Positions 33,886 through 41,500 of a DNA stretch of 64,000 nucleotides are shown here, piece after piece. The stretch comes from JARDZU01 sp963730285 (GTDB lineage: Bacteria; Actinomycetota; Acidimicrobiia; Spongiisociales; ZC4RG35). How positions within the stretch are numbered: position 1 is the stretch's first letter; each line of letters opens with the position of its first letter. The notes below the pieces were generated by a model, which saw only the letters and a program-made list of their open reading frames with translations, made no database searches and had not been told where the DNA came from. The position numbers were made by a program, and so were the translations under genes. Location of the stretch: the NCBI GenBank assembly GCA_963730285.1, contig CAVSQY010000007.1:496001-560000 (forward strand). Reading direction: 5' to 3'.

Positions 33886-34493
33886 CGACGCAGGACGGAG
33901 ACGACTTTCCCGACCAGCTCGACGCCATCGCTGAAAATCATTGGCTCGTACGCGGGATTCTCGGACTCGAGGATCACCTGACCGTCACGCCTCCTGAGAC
34001 GCTTCACCGTGGCCTCTTCACCATCTATCAGGGCAGCGACGATCTCCCCGTCGCGAGCATCGTCTTGGCTGCGTATGGCCACCAGGTCTCCGTCGAAGAT
34101 TCCGGCATTGATCATGGAATCACCCTTGACCTTGAGGAGAAACACCGGGTCATTGCCGACGAGGTCGACGGGGAGGGTCAGGACCTCTTCGACATGTTCT
34201 GCGGCAAGGATCGGTGTGCCGGCGGCGATGCGGCCCAGCAACGGGACATCACGTAGGTGGTCGGGGAGATCCGACGTGACTGGCGTGTCCTCGACGATCA
34301 TGATCGCCCGGGGCTTGGTCGGGTCTCTGACTATGGCTCCAGCCTCCACCAGCCCTGAGAGATGCGAGTGCACCGTCGACGGCGATGAAAGCCCGACCGC
34401 TTCGCCGATCTCCCGAACCGATGGGGGATAGCCACGATCGTGAACCGTTTCGCGTATGTAGTCGAGAACCTGCTGCTGTCGCTCTGTGAGCAC
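33876..34493 (-). CDS. lexA: SOS repressor LexA
   Basis: 205 residues from GTG 34493, which has AAGGAG five bases upstream; longer in-frame starts would cross the SOS boxes. The winged helix (SVREIGEAVGLSSPSTVHSHL) recognises CGAAC-N4-GTTCG. The cleavage site is Ala91-Gly92 in GRIAAGTP, and the serine-lysine dyad is Ser126 (KGDSM) and Lys164 (ATVKRL). Four boxes precede the gene, so it is self-regulated. It converges on dapF. Confidence 0.95.
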   Translation of the reverse strand: MLTERQQQVLDYIRETVHDRGYPPSVREIGEAVGLSSPSTVHSHLSGLVEAGAIVRDPTKPRAIMIVEDTPVTSDLPDHLRDVPLLGRIAAGTPILAAEHVEEVLTLPVDLVGNDPVFLLKVKGDSMINAGIFDGDLVAIRSQDDARDGEIVAALIDGEEATVKRLRRRDGQVILESENPAYEPMIFSDGVELVGKVVSVLRRYP

Positions 34494-34530
34494 CCTGACT
34501 CCTTCCAGACTCGGTGGCCCATACGATAAT

Positions 34531-34544
34531 CGAACAGGAGTTCG
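34531..34544. promoter_or_regulatory. LexA box 1 (lexA-proximal)
   Basis: CGAACAGGAGTTCG keeps both CGAAC and GTTCG half-sites with a 4-base spacer. It lies 38 bp upstream of the lexA GTG and is the box most likely to repress lexA itself. Confidence 0.88.
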
Positions 34545-34548
34545 AAAC

Positions 34549-34562
34549 CAAACACCTGTTCG
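34549..34562. promoter_or_regulatory. LexA box 2 (one mismatch)
   Basis: CAAACACCTGTTCG differs from the consensus only at the second base. It is 18 bp from box 1, centre to centre, and probably a weaker site. Confidence 0.6.
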
Positions 34563-34571
34563 ACTTGACAG

Positions 34572-34585
34572 CGAACAAATGTTCG
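34572..34585. promoter_or_regulatory. LexA box 3
   Basis: CGAACAAATGTTCG is a perfect consensus site in the middle of the lexA/LysM intergenic region. The sequence TTGACA at 34565-34570 just beside it is a perfect plus-strand -35 hexamer, so this box could control the LysM gene. Confidence 0.88.
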
Positions 34586-34594
34586 ATACAGTGA

Positions 34595-34608
34595 CGAACG
34601 CACGTTCG
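34595..34608. promoter_or_regulatory. LexA box 4 (LysM-proximal)
   Basis: CGAACGCACGTTCG is a perfect consensus site, 23 bp from box 3 centre to centre and 54 bp before the LysM ATG. It overlaps where RNA polymerase would open DNA from the nearby TTGACA. Confidence 0.88.
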
Positions 34609-34662
34609 ATCAAGAACTGCATCCAGTAATCCCGCAAGGGCTCGATCAGGAGGAAGACCAAG

Positions 34663-34944
34663 ATGCAGGTGGCAAAACATCAGCTGTCCGTCCGGCTGAC
34701 CTTGCTTCTCGCAGTCATCTGCATGGTCTTCCTCATGATCGGCGAGGCTGCCGACGCGGGAACCCCAGAGGCTCCGCCGATGCACTATGTGGTCCAAGAT
34801 GGTGACACGTTGTGGTCGATCGCCTCGAGAAACGCCGACCCATCCGACGACATACGTCGTCTCGTCTCCGACATCGCTCGTGTTAGCGGATTGACGAGTG
34901 AGTCGATAGTCCCGGGCCAGATCCTGGCGATCCCAACCGACTGA
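34663..34944 (+). CDS. SOS-induced LysM cell-envelope protein (YneA/Rv2719c position)
   Basis: 93 residues: an N-terminal membrane or signal helix (LTLLLAVICMVFLMIG), a short spacer, then one LysM domain (YVVQDGDTLWSIAS ... IVPGQILAIP) that binds peptidoglycan. AGGAGGAAG precedes ATG 34663. Divergence from lexA with shared LexA boxes, and nrdR downstream, match mycobacterial Rv2719c (ChiZ) and Bacillus yneA. Both proteins stop division during DNA damage. That role is inferred from position, boxes and domain, not from close sequence identity. Confidence 0.82.
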   Translation: MQVAKHQLSVRLTLLLAVICMVFLMIGEAADAGTPEAPPMHYVVQDGDTLWSIASRNADPSDDIRRLVSDIARVSGLTSESIVPGQILAIPTD

Positions 34945-35018
34945 CCCCGATTCGGTCATGTGCTCTTTGACAATGCCGCGACCGGCGAAGGGCCCACATA
35001 TAGGTATACCCTGGCCAA

Positions 35019-35468
35019 ATGCTTTGTCCGGTCTGTGGAGCCCCCAGCACCAGAGTCATCGACAGTCGACCCGCCGAGAGCGGGAGCTCGATCAGGCGCC
35101 GACGTCATTGTGAGAACTGTGACAACCGCTTCACTACCTATGAGAGACTCGAGCCGCAATTGACGGTACGAAAGCGCAATGGTCGTCTCGAACCCTTTTC
35201 GACCGCGAAGCTGGCGGTCGGGATATCCGCAGCTCTTGCCGACAGGCCTGTCTCCGGTTCGTCGATCGAGCGGATAGCAGAAGAGGTCGAGATGTCTTTG
35301 CGCGCCCAGGGGTCACAGGTCACCTCCGAGGAGATCGGGCGTGAAGTCCTGGAGCGCCTCCGATCGTTGGACGAGGTGGGTTATCTGCGCTTCGCCTCGG
35401 TGTACAAGGAGTTCAAAGAGGCAGCCGACTTCGAGAAGGAAGTGGCCGCCCTCGAATCAGCCGAGTAG
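35019..35468 (+). CDS. nrdR: transcriptional repressor NrdR
   Basis: 149 residues: an N-terminal zinc ribbon with CPVCGAPSTRVIDSR and RHCENCDNRFTTYER, then an ATP-cone (TVRKRNGRLEPFSTAKL) that senses ATP/dATP. It represses ribonucleotide reductase genes, none of which lies in this window. It follows the SOS LysM gene, as in mycobacteria. Its last 12 bases overlap the tail of the opposing gene. Confidence 0.95.
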   Translation: MLCPVCGAPSTRVIDSRPAESGSSIRRRRHCENCDNRFTTYERLEPQLTVRKRNGRLEPFSTAKLAVGISAALADRPVSGSSIERIAEEVEMSLRAQGSQVTSEEIGREVLERLRSLDEVGYLRFASVYKEFKEAADFEKEVAALESAE

Positions 35469-36479
35469 TTGATCGAGGGCAGCCTGGGATTGCTCGATGA
35501 GGCTCGTCATCTCGGAGGAGATCGACTGCATATCTTCGAGCAACACGTTCCTCATGTCCGCGAGATCGGAGTCGAGTGACGTCAAAACGTTGAGGGCGGC
35601 GGGGCGGTCTTTCTCTCGCATGGCATCCACGTAGGCACTCTGTCGAGCTTCCAGGCCGGTGTCGAGGGTGGCAAGAGCCTGAGATGTGGCGGCGGCGACG
35701 TTGGCGGGAAGCGCTTCTCGAACCGATTCGAAACCCACCCTCCAATCTGAGAAGCTCAGTGCCGCTGCAGTGATGTCGATCAATTGAGGATCAGTTTCGA
35801 GCGCCGGTGTTGTGAGCGAGTCTTCCAGCACCGTCCTGAAGGCGGTTGCATCCATCAAAGTCCTCGACACGTTCAGGGCGAGGCTCGCGCTCTCGGAGGC
35901 TGAAGTCTTGAGAGCCGACTGGCCGCCAAGATCAGCAGACACCGTGAACAACAACCTCGCGGCATCACCAACTGCGGCATAGACCGAGGAATCTCTGTTC
36001 GCCTCGGGCAGCTGTTCCGACCCTAGATCGGCGACCAGCGGGGTGATCCGATCGAGCGACTCAGACAACGTCGCTGCATCGGCTCTCACCTGGTCGAGCG
36101 CATTGGCCTCTTCGAAGTTGGGTCTTTGATATACCCAGTACCCCAACCCGACGGCTCCTGCCACCATGGCCAAAACGACCAATACAACCGGCCACCTGAA
36201 GTTTCGATGGCCAAGCTTGCTGCTCATAGTCGACTGGGGCTCCCAGTCGACTAGCGAGGGAGCGTGGAGCTGGGTTGTGTTCCACATGTCTTCCACAGTC
36301 GCTCCGGTCTTGCGCACGTGCCGCCCGGTCCGCACCAGAGACGTCACCTGCGGGTCAGGTTGGGGTGGGCGCGCCGGGGGAGCGACGGTTGAAGACATAC
36401 TGGGCGAGTCGAAGAAGCCGAATGACTCCAGAGATGCCCATCGGGCGGTTCGCCGTTTGGGGTGGGATGTGGCGGTCAT
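35457..36479 (-). CDS. single-pass membrane protein of unknown function
   Basis: 340 residues, not recognised. A proline-rich N-terminal part of about 90 residues is followed by one membrane helix (WPVVLVVLAMVAGAVGLGYWVYQ) and about 215 residues of mostly helical, Ser/Ala/Leu-rich extracytoplasmic sequence that may form a bundle or coiled coil. The start is uncertain; ATG 36479 is used, though Met28 is possible. It overlaps nrdR tail to tail and diverges from dut. Confidence 0.65.
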   Translation of the reverse strand: MTATSHPKRRTARWASLESFGFFDSPSMSSTVAPPARPPQPDPQVTSLVRTGRHVRKTGATVEDMWNTTQLHAPSLVDWEPQSTMSSKLGHRNFRWPVVLVVLAMVAGAVGLGYWVYQRPNFEEANALDQVRADAATLSESLDRITPLVADLGSEQLPEANRDSSVYAAVGDAARLLFTVSADLGGQSALKTSASESASLALNVSRTLMDATAFRTVLEDSLTTPALETDPQLIDITAAALSFSDWRVGFESVREALPANVAAATSQALATLDTGLEARQSAYVDAMREKDRPAALNVLTSLDSDLADMRNVLLEDMQSISSEMTSLIEQSQAALDQLLG

Positions 36480-36536
36480 GACGCGATCTCGCTTACAGTC
36501 GTCGAGTCATCCCGCCCGAATGCCCTTGGACGAGAC

Positions 36537-36965
36537 ATGCAGGTTACATTCACAAGGCTAGATCCGGAAGTTGATGCCCCCATGCGGGCACATATCGGCG
36601 ATGCCGCGGTCGACCTTCAGAGCAGAATCGATTTCACGCTTGAGCCAGGCGAACGACTGGCCGTCCCCACAGGTCTCGCCGTCGCCATCCCGGAGGGCCA
36701 TGCCGGTCTGGTCCTGCCTCGAAGTGGTCACGCCCTGAGGTCCGGTCTCGGGGTGGTCAACGGGCCGGGATTGATCGATTCGGGTTATCGGGGTGAGATC
36801 TCAGTTCTCCTCATCAACCACGGCTCCGAGTCGGTCACATTCGGCACTGGTGACCGGATTGCCCAGCTGGCCGTGGTTCCGATACCGGACACCGAGTGGA
36901 TTGAGGTGGAGGCCTTGGACGACACCGACAGATCGGCCGGGGGCTTCGGCTCCAGCGGTATTTGA
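36537..36965 (+). CDS. dut: dUTP diphosphatase
   Basis: 142 residues, the standard trimeric dUTPase length. Motif 1 HIGDAAVDL, motif 2 VLPRSGHA, motif 3 GLIDSGYRGE with the catalytic Asp, motif 4 TGDRIAQL, and motif 5 RSAGGFGSSG are all present. It hydrolyses dUTP to dUMP, keeping uracil out of DNA. I start at ATG 36537; the frame upstream is not conserved. The tRNA promoter begins 5 bp behind its stop. Confidence 0.94.
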   Translation: MQVTFTRLDPEVDAPMRAHIGDAAVDLQSRIDFTLEPGERLAVPTGLAVAIPEGHAGLVLPRSGHALRSGLGVVNGPGLIDSGYRGEISVLLINHGSESVTFGTGDRIAQLAVVPIPDTEWIEVEALDDTDRSAGGFGSSGI

Positions 36966-36970
36966 ACCTT

Positions 36971-36998
36971 TTGGTTGGCCTTGGGCCTCGGTTACAAT
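36971..36998 (+). promoter_or_regulatory. promoter of the tRNA Gly-Cys-Val cluster
   Basis: TTGGTT (36971-36976) and TACAAT (36993-36998) are separated by 16 bp, a plausible sigma-70-type promoter. Transcription should start near 37005, just before tRNA-Gly. Confidence 0.6.
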
Positions 36999-37011
36999 GC
37001 CAAATTCCCGT

Positions 37012-37085
37012 GCGGAAGTAGCTCAGTTGGCTAGAGCGCAACCTTGCCAAGGTTGAGGTCGCGGGTTCGAATCCCGTCTTCCGCT
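37012..37085 (+). tRNA. tRNA-Gly (GCC)
   Basis: Full cloverleaf: acceptor GCGGAAG/CTTCCGC, D-arm GCTCAGTTGGCTAGAGC, anticodon GCC in CTTGCCA, T-arm GGGTTCGAATCCC. The CCA end is not encoded. Confidence 0.95.
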
Positions 37086-37109
37086 CCGACGCAGAGGTCG
37101 TCCGGTCTC

Positions 37110-37180
37110 GGCGACGTGGCCGAGTGGTTAGGCGCGGGTCTGCAAAACCCGTCACACCGGTTCGATTCCGGTCGTCGCCT
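37110..37180 (+). tRNA. tRNA-Cys (GCA)
   Basis: Acceptor GGCGACG/CGTCGCC, anticodon GCA in TCTGCAA, T-arm with GGTTCGATTCC. 71 nt; CCA not encoded. Confidence 0.95.
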
Positions 37181-37181
37181 C

Positions 37182-37256
37182 GGGCCCTTAGCTCAGCCTG
37201 GCTAGAGCGCTTGCTCGACACGCAAGAGGTCACTGGTTCAAGTCCAGTAGGGCCCA
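37182..37256 (+). tRNA. tRNA-Val (GAC), host of the attL site
   Basis: Acceptor GGGCCCT/AGGGCCC, anticodon GAC in CTCGACA, T-arm with GGTTCAAGTCC. From position 37212 to its 3' end the gene forms most of the 46-bp repeat that recurs at 42550-42595. The tRNA therefore stays intact at the left end of an integrated element. CCA not encoded. Confidence 0.95.
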
Positions 37257-37257
37257 C
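37212..37257. repeat. attL: 46-bp direct repeat, left copy
   Basis: From the anticodon-stem region of tRNA-Val(GAC) through its 3' end plus one base. Identical to 42550-42595; identity stops at 37211 and 37258. Confidence 0.92.
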
Positions 37258-37265
37258 CGTCTCCC

Positions 37266-37299
37266 GGCCAGGGGAAACGCTCAAAAAGCGCCCCTGGCC
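37266..37299 (+). terminator. two-part hairpin after tRNA-Val
   Basis: GGCCAGGGG pairs with CCCCTGGCC (9 bp), and inside it CGCT pairs with AGCG around CAAAA, with an AAA bulge. It lies 10 bp after the tRNA and may replace the displaced original tRNA terminator. There is no T-run, so strength is uncertain. Confidence 0.55.
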
Positions 37300-37375
37300 A
37301 GGGACAACCCTCCTCCCGGGCTTCTCTCGTCGTCTTTCGTGGTTTCGCGTTCTGCTGCTACACTTTCACTTGTCT

Positions 37376-37396
37376 TGTGACACACCCGTGACACAA
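37376..37396. repeat. putative integrase arm site, left
   Basis: A 21-bp stretch with two direct GTGACACA half-sites 11 bp apart. It is identical to 42461-42481 except for two central bases, and lies 14 bp before the integrase ATG. Confidence 0.6.
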
Positions 37397-37410
37397 GAGA
37401 GGATCCGCGA

Positions 37411-38505
37411 ATGGGATCAATCCAGAAGATCGACCGACCGAAGCCATGGAGGGCCCGCTACAGGGGCCCTGACGGTCGTCAGCACTCGAAGAGCTTCAGA
37501 CGTAAGGTCGACGCCGAACGCTGGCTCCTCACCGAAGAGAACGCCGCTCTGGCCGGGTCCTGGGTCGATCCGCAAGCCGGAACCGTCCTCCTCGGTGAGT
37601 ACGCCGAGTCCTGGCTCGAAGCCCGTCAGAGTCTGGCACCGAAGACGGTCGCTACCTATGAGGCTCTGGTCCGCTCTCACATCATCCCGGCGTTCGGCAG
37701 CCGATCACTACGCGCGGTGTCCACCGAAGAGATCCGGTCCTGGCAGGCCGGCCTACTGTCGGATGGGCTGGCAGCGGCCACGGTGAGGCAGACCGCGCGC
37801 CTGCTGCGCTCGATCCTCGGCCAGGCCGTCGACGACGGTCGGCTGGCACGCAACGCCGCCGCCAAGGTGAAACAGCCTTCCGTGCGTCCGCGCCGCCAGC
37901 TCTTCTTAAACGCGGCGGAGCTCGGAGACCTGGCCGACGAATGCGGTGAGTACCGGCCTCTGGTCTGGTTCCTCGGATGGTCTGGGTTGCGCTTCGGAGA
38001 GGCGGTTGCGGTGCGGGCGGGGAGAGTCGACCAGGAGCGACGCCGGGTGAGGGTCGAGGAGGCAGCGACCGAAGTCGGCGGGCGTCTCGTGTTCGGACCT
38101 CCCAAGACCTATGAGACTCGGACCGTGATCGTCCCTCGGTTCGTCATAGACCCGCTGGCGCCCCTCCTCGATGACCGGGACGCCGACGATCTGGTATTCA
38201 CCGCTGCCCGCGGCGGGCCGGTCCGTCACGGCAACTTCCGTAATCGGGTGTTCTCCCCGGCTGCAGAGAGGATCGGCAAGCCGGACCTCGTCCCGCATGA
38301 TCTGAGAGACACTGCCGCCTCGCTGATGATTGCCTCCGGGGCGTCGATCAAGGCCGTGCAGCGCGCCCTCGGCCATGCCTCGGCGAAGATGACCCTCGAC
38401 GTCTACGGGTCGCTGTTCGAAGAGGACCTGGAGCGGCTGGCAGACACGATGGAAAAACGCTACGGGTCCGGTGAAGGTGACAGTGTGGTCAGGCTTCCCG
38501 GGTAA
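37411..38505 (+). CDS. tyrosine site-specific integrase
   Basis: 364 residues. The N-terminal arm-binding region has KPWRARYRGPDGRQHSKSF; next is a SAM-like core-binding domain (about 70-150) and a C-terminal catalytic domain with Arg in SGLRFGEA, Lys in PKTYETR, HDLRDT, LGHAS and the nucleophile Tyr in LDVYGS. All essential residues are present; the HDLRDT box has Asp in place of the usual second His. It should recombine the tRNA-Val attachment sites. Promoter-proximal repeats suggest self-regulation. Confidence 0.93.
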   Translation: MGSIQKIDRPKPWRARYRGPDGRQHSKSFRRKVDAERWLLTEENAALAGSWVDPQAGTVLLGEYAESWLEARQSLAPKTVATYEALVRSHIIPAFGSRSLRAVSTEEIRSWQAGLLSDGLAAATVRQTARLLRSILGQAVDDGRLARNAAAKVKQPSVRPRRQLFLNAAELGDLADECGEYRPLVWFLGWSGLRFGEAVAVRAGRVDQERRRVRVEEAATEVGGRLVFGPPKTYETRTVIVPRFVIDPLAPLLDDRDADDLVFTAARGGPVRHGNFRNRVFSPAAERIGKPDLVPHDLRDTAASLMIASGASIKAVQRALGHASAKMTLDVYGSLFEEDLERLADTMEKRYGSGEGDSVVRLPG

Positions 38506-38645
38506 ACGCGTTAACTGCAACCGCAAGTGTGCACACGTCTGTGAATCTGTGATGCATTGGTGCGACACATAAATCGGGCTCATCACGTCGTTGCCTCCGA
38601 GGAGGTTCACTGGATCCGAGATCACCTTGCAGAGCGCCTGGCTAG

Positions 38646-38990
38646 ATGGAAGGTATCCTGAGCGACATGAATCCGTCTGCAAGACAAGGAGCCATCGAGA
38701 GTCCCCGACTCCGTGAGATGGTTGAGACCCGGAAGGGTGACATTGGGTCGTTGGCTGATCGGTACGGGATCTCGAACGTACGGATCTTCGGGTCGGTCGC
38801 CCGAGGAGACGCTCACTCGCGCTCTGATGTCGACTTCCTTGTTGATGTTCCACGAGACGCTTCGCTATTCGACCTATCCCGGTTCCGGCGCGAGCTTTCG
38901 GATCTCCTTGGCGTCGACGTCGATGTCGTCAGCAGCCATGCCCTCCTGCCCAGAGATCGTGACGTCTTGGAGGAAGCCATCGGCTTATGA
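38646..38990 (+). CDS. mntA: MntA-type nucleotidyltransferase antitoxin
   Basis: 114 residues of the minimal nucleotidyltransferase family. The GSX10DXD signature is exact: Gly49-Ser50 to Asp61-x-Asp63 in GSVARGDAHSRSDVD. MntA proteins neutralise HepT by adding AMP to its active-site tyrosine. The ATG 38646 is used; ATG 38667 has a better-spaced GAAGGT. The stop overlaps the hepT start (ATGA), the standard order for the pair. It is cargo of the integrative element. Confidence 0.9.
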   Translation: MEGILSDMNPSARQGAIESPRLREMVETRKGDIGSLADRYGISNVRIFGSVARGDAHSRSDVDFLVDVPRDASLFDLSRFRRELSDLLGVDVDVVSSHALLPRDRDVLEEAIGL

Positions 38991-39343
38991 GTCGCAGGTC
39001 GGTCGACAAGATCGTGGCCGATCTCCTCGATGCCGTCCAGGCCAGCAGTGAGCTCGTTGAGCGTGGTCGGGAAGCCTACGAATCAGATCGAATGCTACGG
39101 CTTGCCGGAGAGGCGTTGATCGGGAGGATCGGTGATTCCGCGTCGAAGCTCCGCGATCAGTTGGGTGAGGAGATACCCGGAGGAGTGCCGTGGGACGATG
39201 TGATTGCCAACCGCATCATCGTGGACCACGTGTACCACAGGGTTGACTACGACCTCCTCTGGAACACTCTCGAGCGCGATGTGCCCCAACTCGGTATCGC
39301 GCTCAGAGAGTGGGCGCTGGACAGGGGAGTGGACCTGACATAG
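38987..39343 (+). CDS. hepT: HepT-type RNase toxin
   Basis: 118 residues, the HepT/DUF86 HEPN fold. The catalytic RX4HXY motif is exact: Arg76, His81, Tyr83 in RIIVDHVY. HepT cleaves RNA, in some cases the tRNA 3' end, and Tyr83 is the expected AMPylation target of MntA. The pair probably stabilises the element or gives abortive phage defence. It converges on the SEC-C gene with 26 bp between. Confidence 0.9.
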   Translation: MSRRSVDKIVADLLDAVQASSELVERGREAYESDRMLRLAGEALIGRIGDSASKLRDQLGEEIPGGVPWDDVIANRIIVDHVYHRVDYDLLWNTLERDVPQLGIALREWALDRGVDLT

Positions 39344-39369
39344 ATCCATCCCGGACATTGGGAGACTCC

Positions 39370-39909
39370 TCAACGGGATTGGTCAGAAGCCAGATGACAG
39401 TTCTTGTACTTCTTGCCCGACTTGCACCAGCACTGTTCGTTGCGGCCCAGTTTCAGCCCAGTGCGGGCGGTGGGTCGGGTGCCGGTGAACGTCATCAGCT
39501 CTTGGGCGAGGCGGTGCTCGACAACCGCCGCATTGTGTTCGCGCTCCTCGATGTCCCGTTTCCGTTCGGCCAGGTCGGACTCCCGGACCGCTAGGTCGCG
39601 ACGGTGCCGTTCCAACTCCTTCTCCGTTTTGCCGAGGTCTGAGATTCGGGCGTCGAGTTCGGCTTGTTTCGCTTCGAGGCGGTCGGTGAGCGTTTCGAGA
39701 TCCTCATCGACCACCGACGCCAATTCATGGTGGATCAAGATGGCCACACCCTGACCCATGTGGACGCCGACTGCTTGGCAGTATCTCTGCCACACCGCCT
39801 TGGTGGCACCAGATATCGGGACCTTGGCCATCCACTCGCCCTTCTCCTGGTCGGAGTCCGAGCGCAGACGGTCGTCGATCTTACGGAGGACCTGACGGCT
39901 CAAGCTCAT
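39370..39909 (-). CDS. coiled-coil protein with C-terminal SEC-C zinc motif
   Basis: About 179 residues from ATG 39909 (ATG 39936 is an alternative). The N-terminal 75 residues are not recognised. A strongly charged coiled coil (about 85-145; many RDLAVRESDLAERKRD repeats) leads to the SEC-C zinc motif GRNEQCWCKSGKKYKNCH. SEC-C ends occur on SecA and on many accessory-region proteins. There, the motif may recruit the protein to the ribosome or to nucleic acid. The function here is unknown; it sits beside a toxin-antitoxin pair on the element. Confidence 0.72.
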   Translation of the reverse strand: MSLSRQVLRKIDDRLRSDSDQEKGEWMAKVPISGATKAVWQRYCQAVGVHMGQGVAILIHHELASVVDEDLETLTDRLEAKQAELDARISDLGKTEKELERHRRDLAVRESDLAERKRDIEEREHNAAVVEHRLAQELMTFTGTRPTARTGLKLGRNEQCWCKSGKKYKNCHLASDQSR

Positions 39910-39931
39910 CGCATTAGTCGGCGGATTTGTA

Positions 39932-40003
39932 CGCACACAGTTGCATCATCACAGATGCGAGTTTACTGGTTTACCGCAACCGGAGTGGTTGCAACTGTGT
40001 GCG
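39932..40003. repeat. 14-bp inverted repeat upstream of the SEC-C gene
   Basis: CGCACACAGTTGCA (39932-39945) and TGCAACTGTGTGCG (39990-40003) are perfect inverted copies 44 bp apart. The gap holds a smaller GCAACC/GGTTGC hairpin. The region separates two minus-strand genes. It could be an operator, or a terminator-like structure for the DUF2293-like gene upstream on that strand. Confidence 0.7.
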
Positions 40004-40017
40004 GATGAGAACGCCTG

Positions 40018-40728
40018 TTAGCTACGAGGCTCGGTTGCCCCTCGGTCCCCGTCGGGCGGATCCGGCTTCTGCTTCCGATGCTGGTCGAGAAAGTCATCGA
40101 CTACGCGTTGAGCCTCGGCTTTGATTTCTCGATACCAGAACTCTTCATCCCATGTGTCCTCCATCGAAGCATCGAACGGGTCATCCTCAAAACTCGTGTA
40201 TCGATGTCGTACCAGCGCCCGGGCCGCCAGAACTGCACGCTCGTCCAACGAGAGGGTTCCGGTGCGCCCGACCCGGCCGCTCCCCACCACGGCCGCCCGA
40301 GTGGCTGCTTCTGTGGCAATCTCGTTGGCGAGTTCGCTGTGCTCGGGTGCGAAGGCCAGGAACCGGCGAATAGCGTCGACGAGCTCGTCGCGATAGACGA
40401 CCTCGTGCCGTTCCCGCGATTTCGCGCCTCGCTCGCGCTGTCTGGCGCGCTCCGCTTCGGTGGCGGCAGCTTCTGCCCACGCCTCCTCGATGGTCGTCTT
40501 CGGAGCCCAGAGACCGAGCCGGCGCCGATGTGGGTGATTTCTTCCTCGAGGACGCCATGCCACCCAGAAGGTCCCCGCTGCCTTCACTCGTCTCGTCACG
40601 AACGCATCACCCGAAGGAAGGAAGTCCCAATCCTTCGGTATCTCGATGTCGCCATGTTCCGGATTCCACGGACCCTCCCGTGTCATGTACACGTCGAGCT
40701 GCAGCTGGGTTATGTCCTCGTCATCCAT
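40018..40728 (-). CDS. DUF2293-like protein
   Basis: 236 residues. The C-terminal region, with AARALVRHRYTSFEDD ... EAQRVVDDFLDQHR, resembles DUF2293, a family of unknown function common in actinobacteria; here the block carries an insert. The N-terminal 85 residues have a predicted beta-rich part with FWVAWRPRGRNHPHRRRLGLWAP. Arg-rich stretches suggest nucleic-acid contact. It is element cargo with no obvious partner. The 202 bp upstream hold nothing I recognise. Confidence 0.6.
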   Translation of the reverse strand: MDDEDITQLQLDVYMTREGPWNPEHGDIEIPKDWDFLPSGDAFVTRRVKAAGTFWVAWRPRGRNHPHRRRLGLWAPKTTIEEAWAEAAATEAERARQRERGAKSRERHEVVYRDELVDAIRRFLAFAPEHSELANEIATEAATRAAVVGSGRVGRTGTLSLDERAVLAARALVRHRYTSFEDDPFDASMEDTWDEEFWYREIKAEAQRVVDDFLDQHRKQKPDPPDGDRGATEPRS

Positions 40729-40930
40729 GCAACTCAGTGTCGCACGGAGCCCCGATCGAGGTTTTATGGGACCGCTAGATAATGCCGGATAGCGCGCAAG
40801 TGGTTCGGCCGATTTCGAGGTTCGAGGACCACGCGTTATCGAGCGGTCCGCCCTAGCTGTCGAGTACTACTTCTTTGGCGCAGACTCCGTCGGTCAGATC
40901 GGGCCTGTGTAGATGTCACATTCGATTTCA

Positions 40931-41317
40931 TTAGCCACGGCCTGACGCACCTGCCTCTTCCACATCCTGTAGGTGCTGCTCTTGGACCATCTGCAGGTAG
41001 CTGTCCAGCGCATCGATCATGGCGTCCCAGTGAGGCTCCTCATCACGTCCTTGCCGTTGCAGAGCTCGGTAAGTCCGAGCGGCATTTCTTGCATTGTCGA
41101 GGGTATCCCTTTCAGCCCCTGGTTGCTGGGGTCGGTGCCGGTCAAAGAGAAGGATTAGCCAGTCGATGTCGCGCTGCCATGATGGGTTGGCGAGGGTTCG
41201 AACGCGGATATAGCCAAGTGGATCCCACAAACGGCGGTTGTGCCACTTCTTCGATTGGGCTGGCGGGAGCCAATTCGGGATAGATCTCACGTCACAATCT
41301 CCTTCCGCGAAATTCAT
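40931..41317 (-). CDS. unknown soluble protein
   Basis: 128 residues, not recognised. Helical with several Trp and Arg residues, and a conserved-looking YLQMVQEQHLQDVEEAG C-terminus. It has no membrane segment. It is encoded on the element. The 183 bp after its start, up to the next gene, contain the first of two GATCAACTGATC repeats. Confidence 0.5.
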   Translation of the reverse strand: MNFAEGDCDVRSIPNWLPPAQSKKWHNRRLWDPLGYIRVRTLANPSWQRDIDWLILLFDRHRPQQPGAERDTLDNARNAARTYRALQRQGRDEEPHWDAMIDALDSYLQMVQEQHLQDVEEAGASGRG

Positions 41318-41415
41318 TCTTGCATCGGTGACTGTTTCGATATAGGCGATATTGCAGGAATCACCATGCCGTCACAACAGCGCACCCTCGTCTTTTGTTT
41401 CTCTGCGCTTCAGCA

Positions 41416-41430
41416 CAGATCAACTGATCC
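41416..41430. repeat. short repeat, copy 1 (CAGATCAACTGATCC)
   Basis: Contains the inverted repeat GATCA-AC-TGATC. A near-identical stretch, including a following GGGCG, occurs at 42190-42210. The two copies flank the two small membrane-protein genes. Confidence 0.5.
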
Positions 41431-41500
41431 GGGCGAAAATGCTCCGATCACGATGTGCGCGAGAAAGGCACTTCGAGGGCGGCCCGTCCATAATCGTGGT

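Noticed and set aside
36835..37284. A 149-codon minus-strand frame with GPTGLEPVTSCVSS-like sequence
   Set aside because: It is the antisense reading of the three tRNA genes, a well-known source of spurious 'conserved' proteins.
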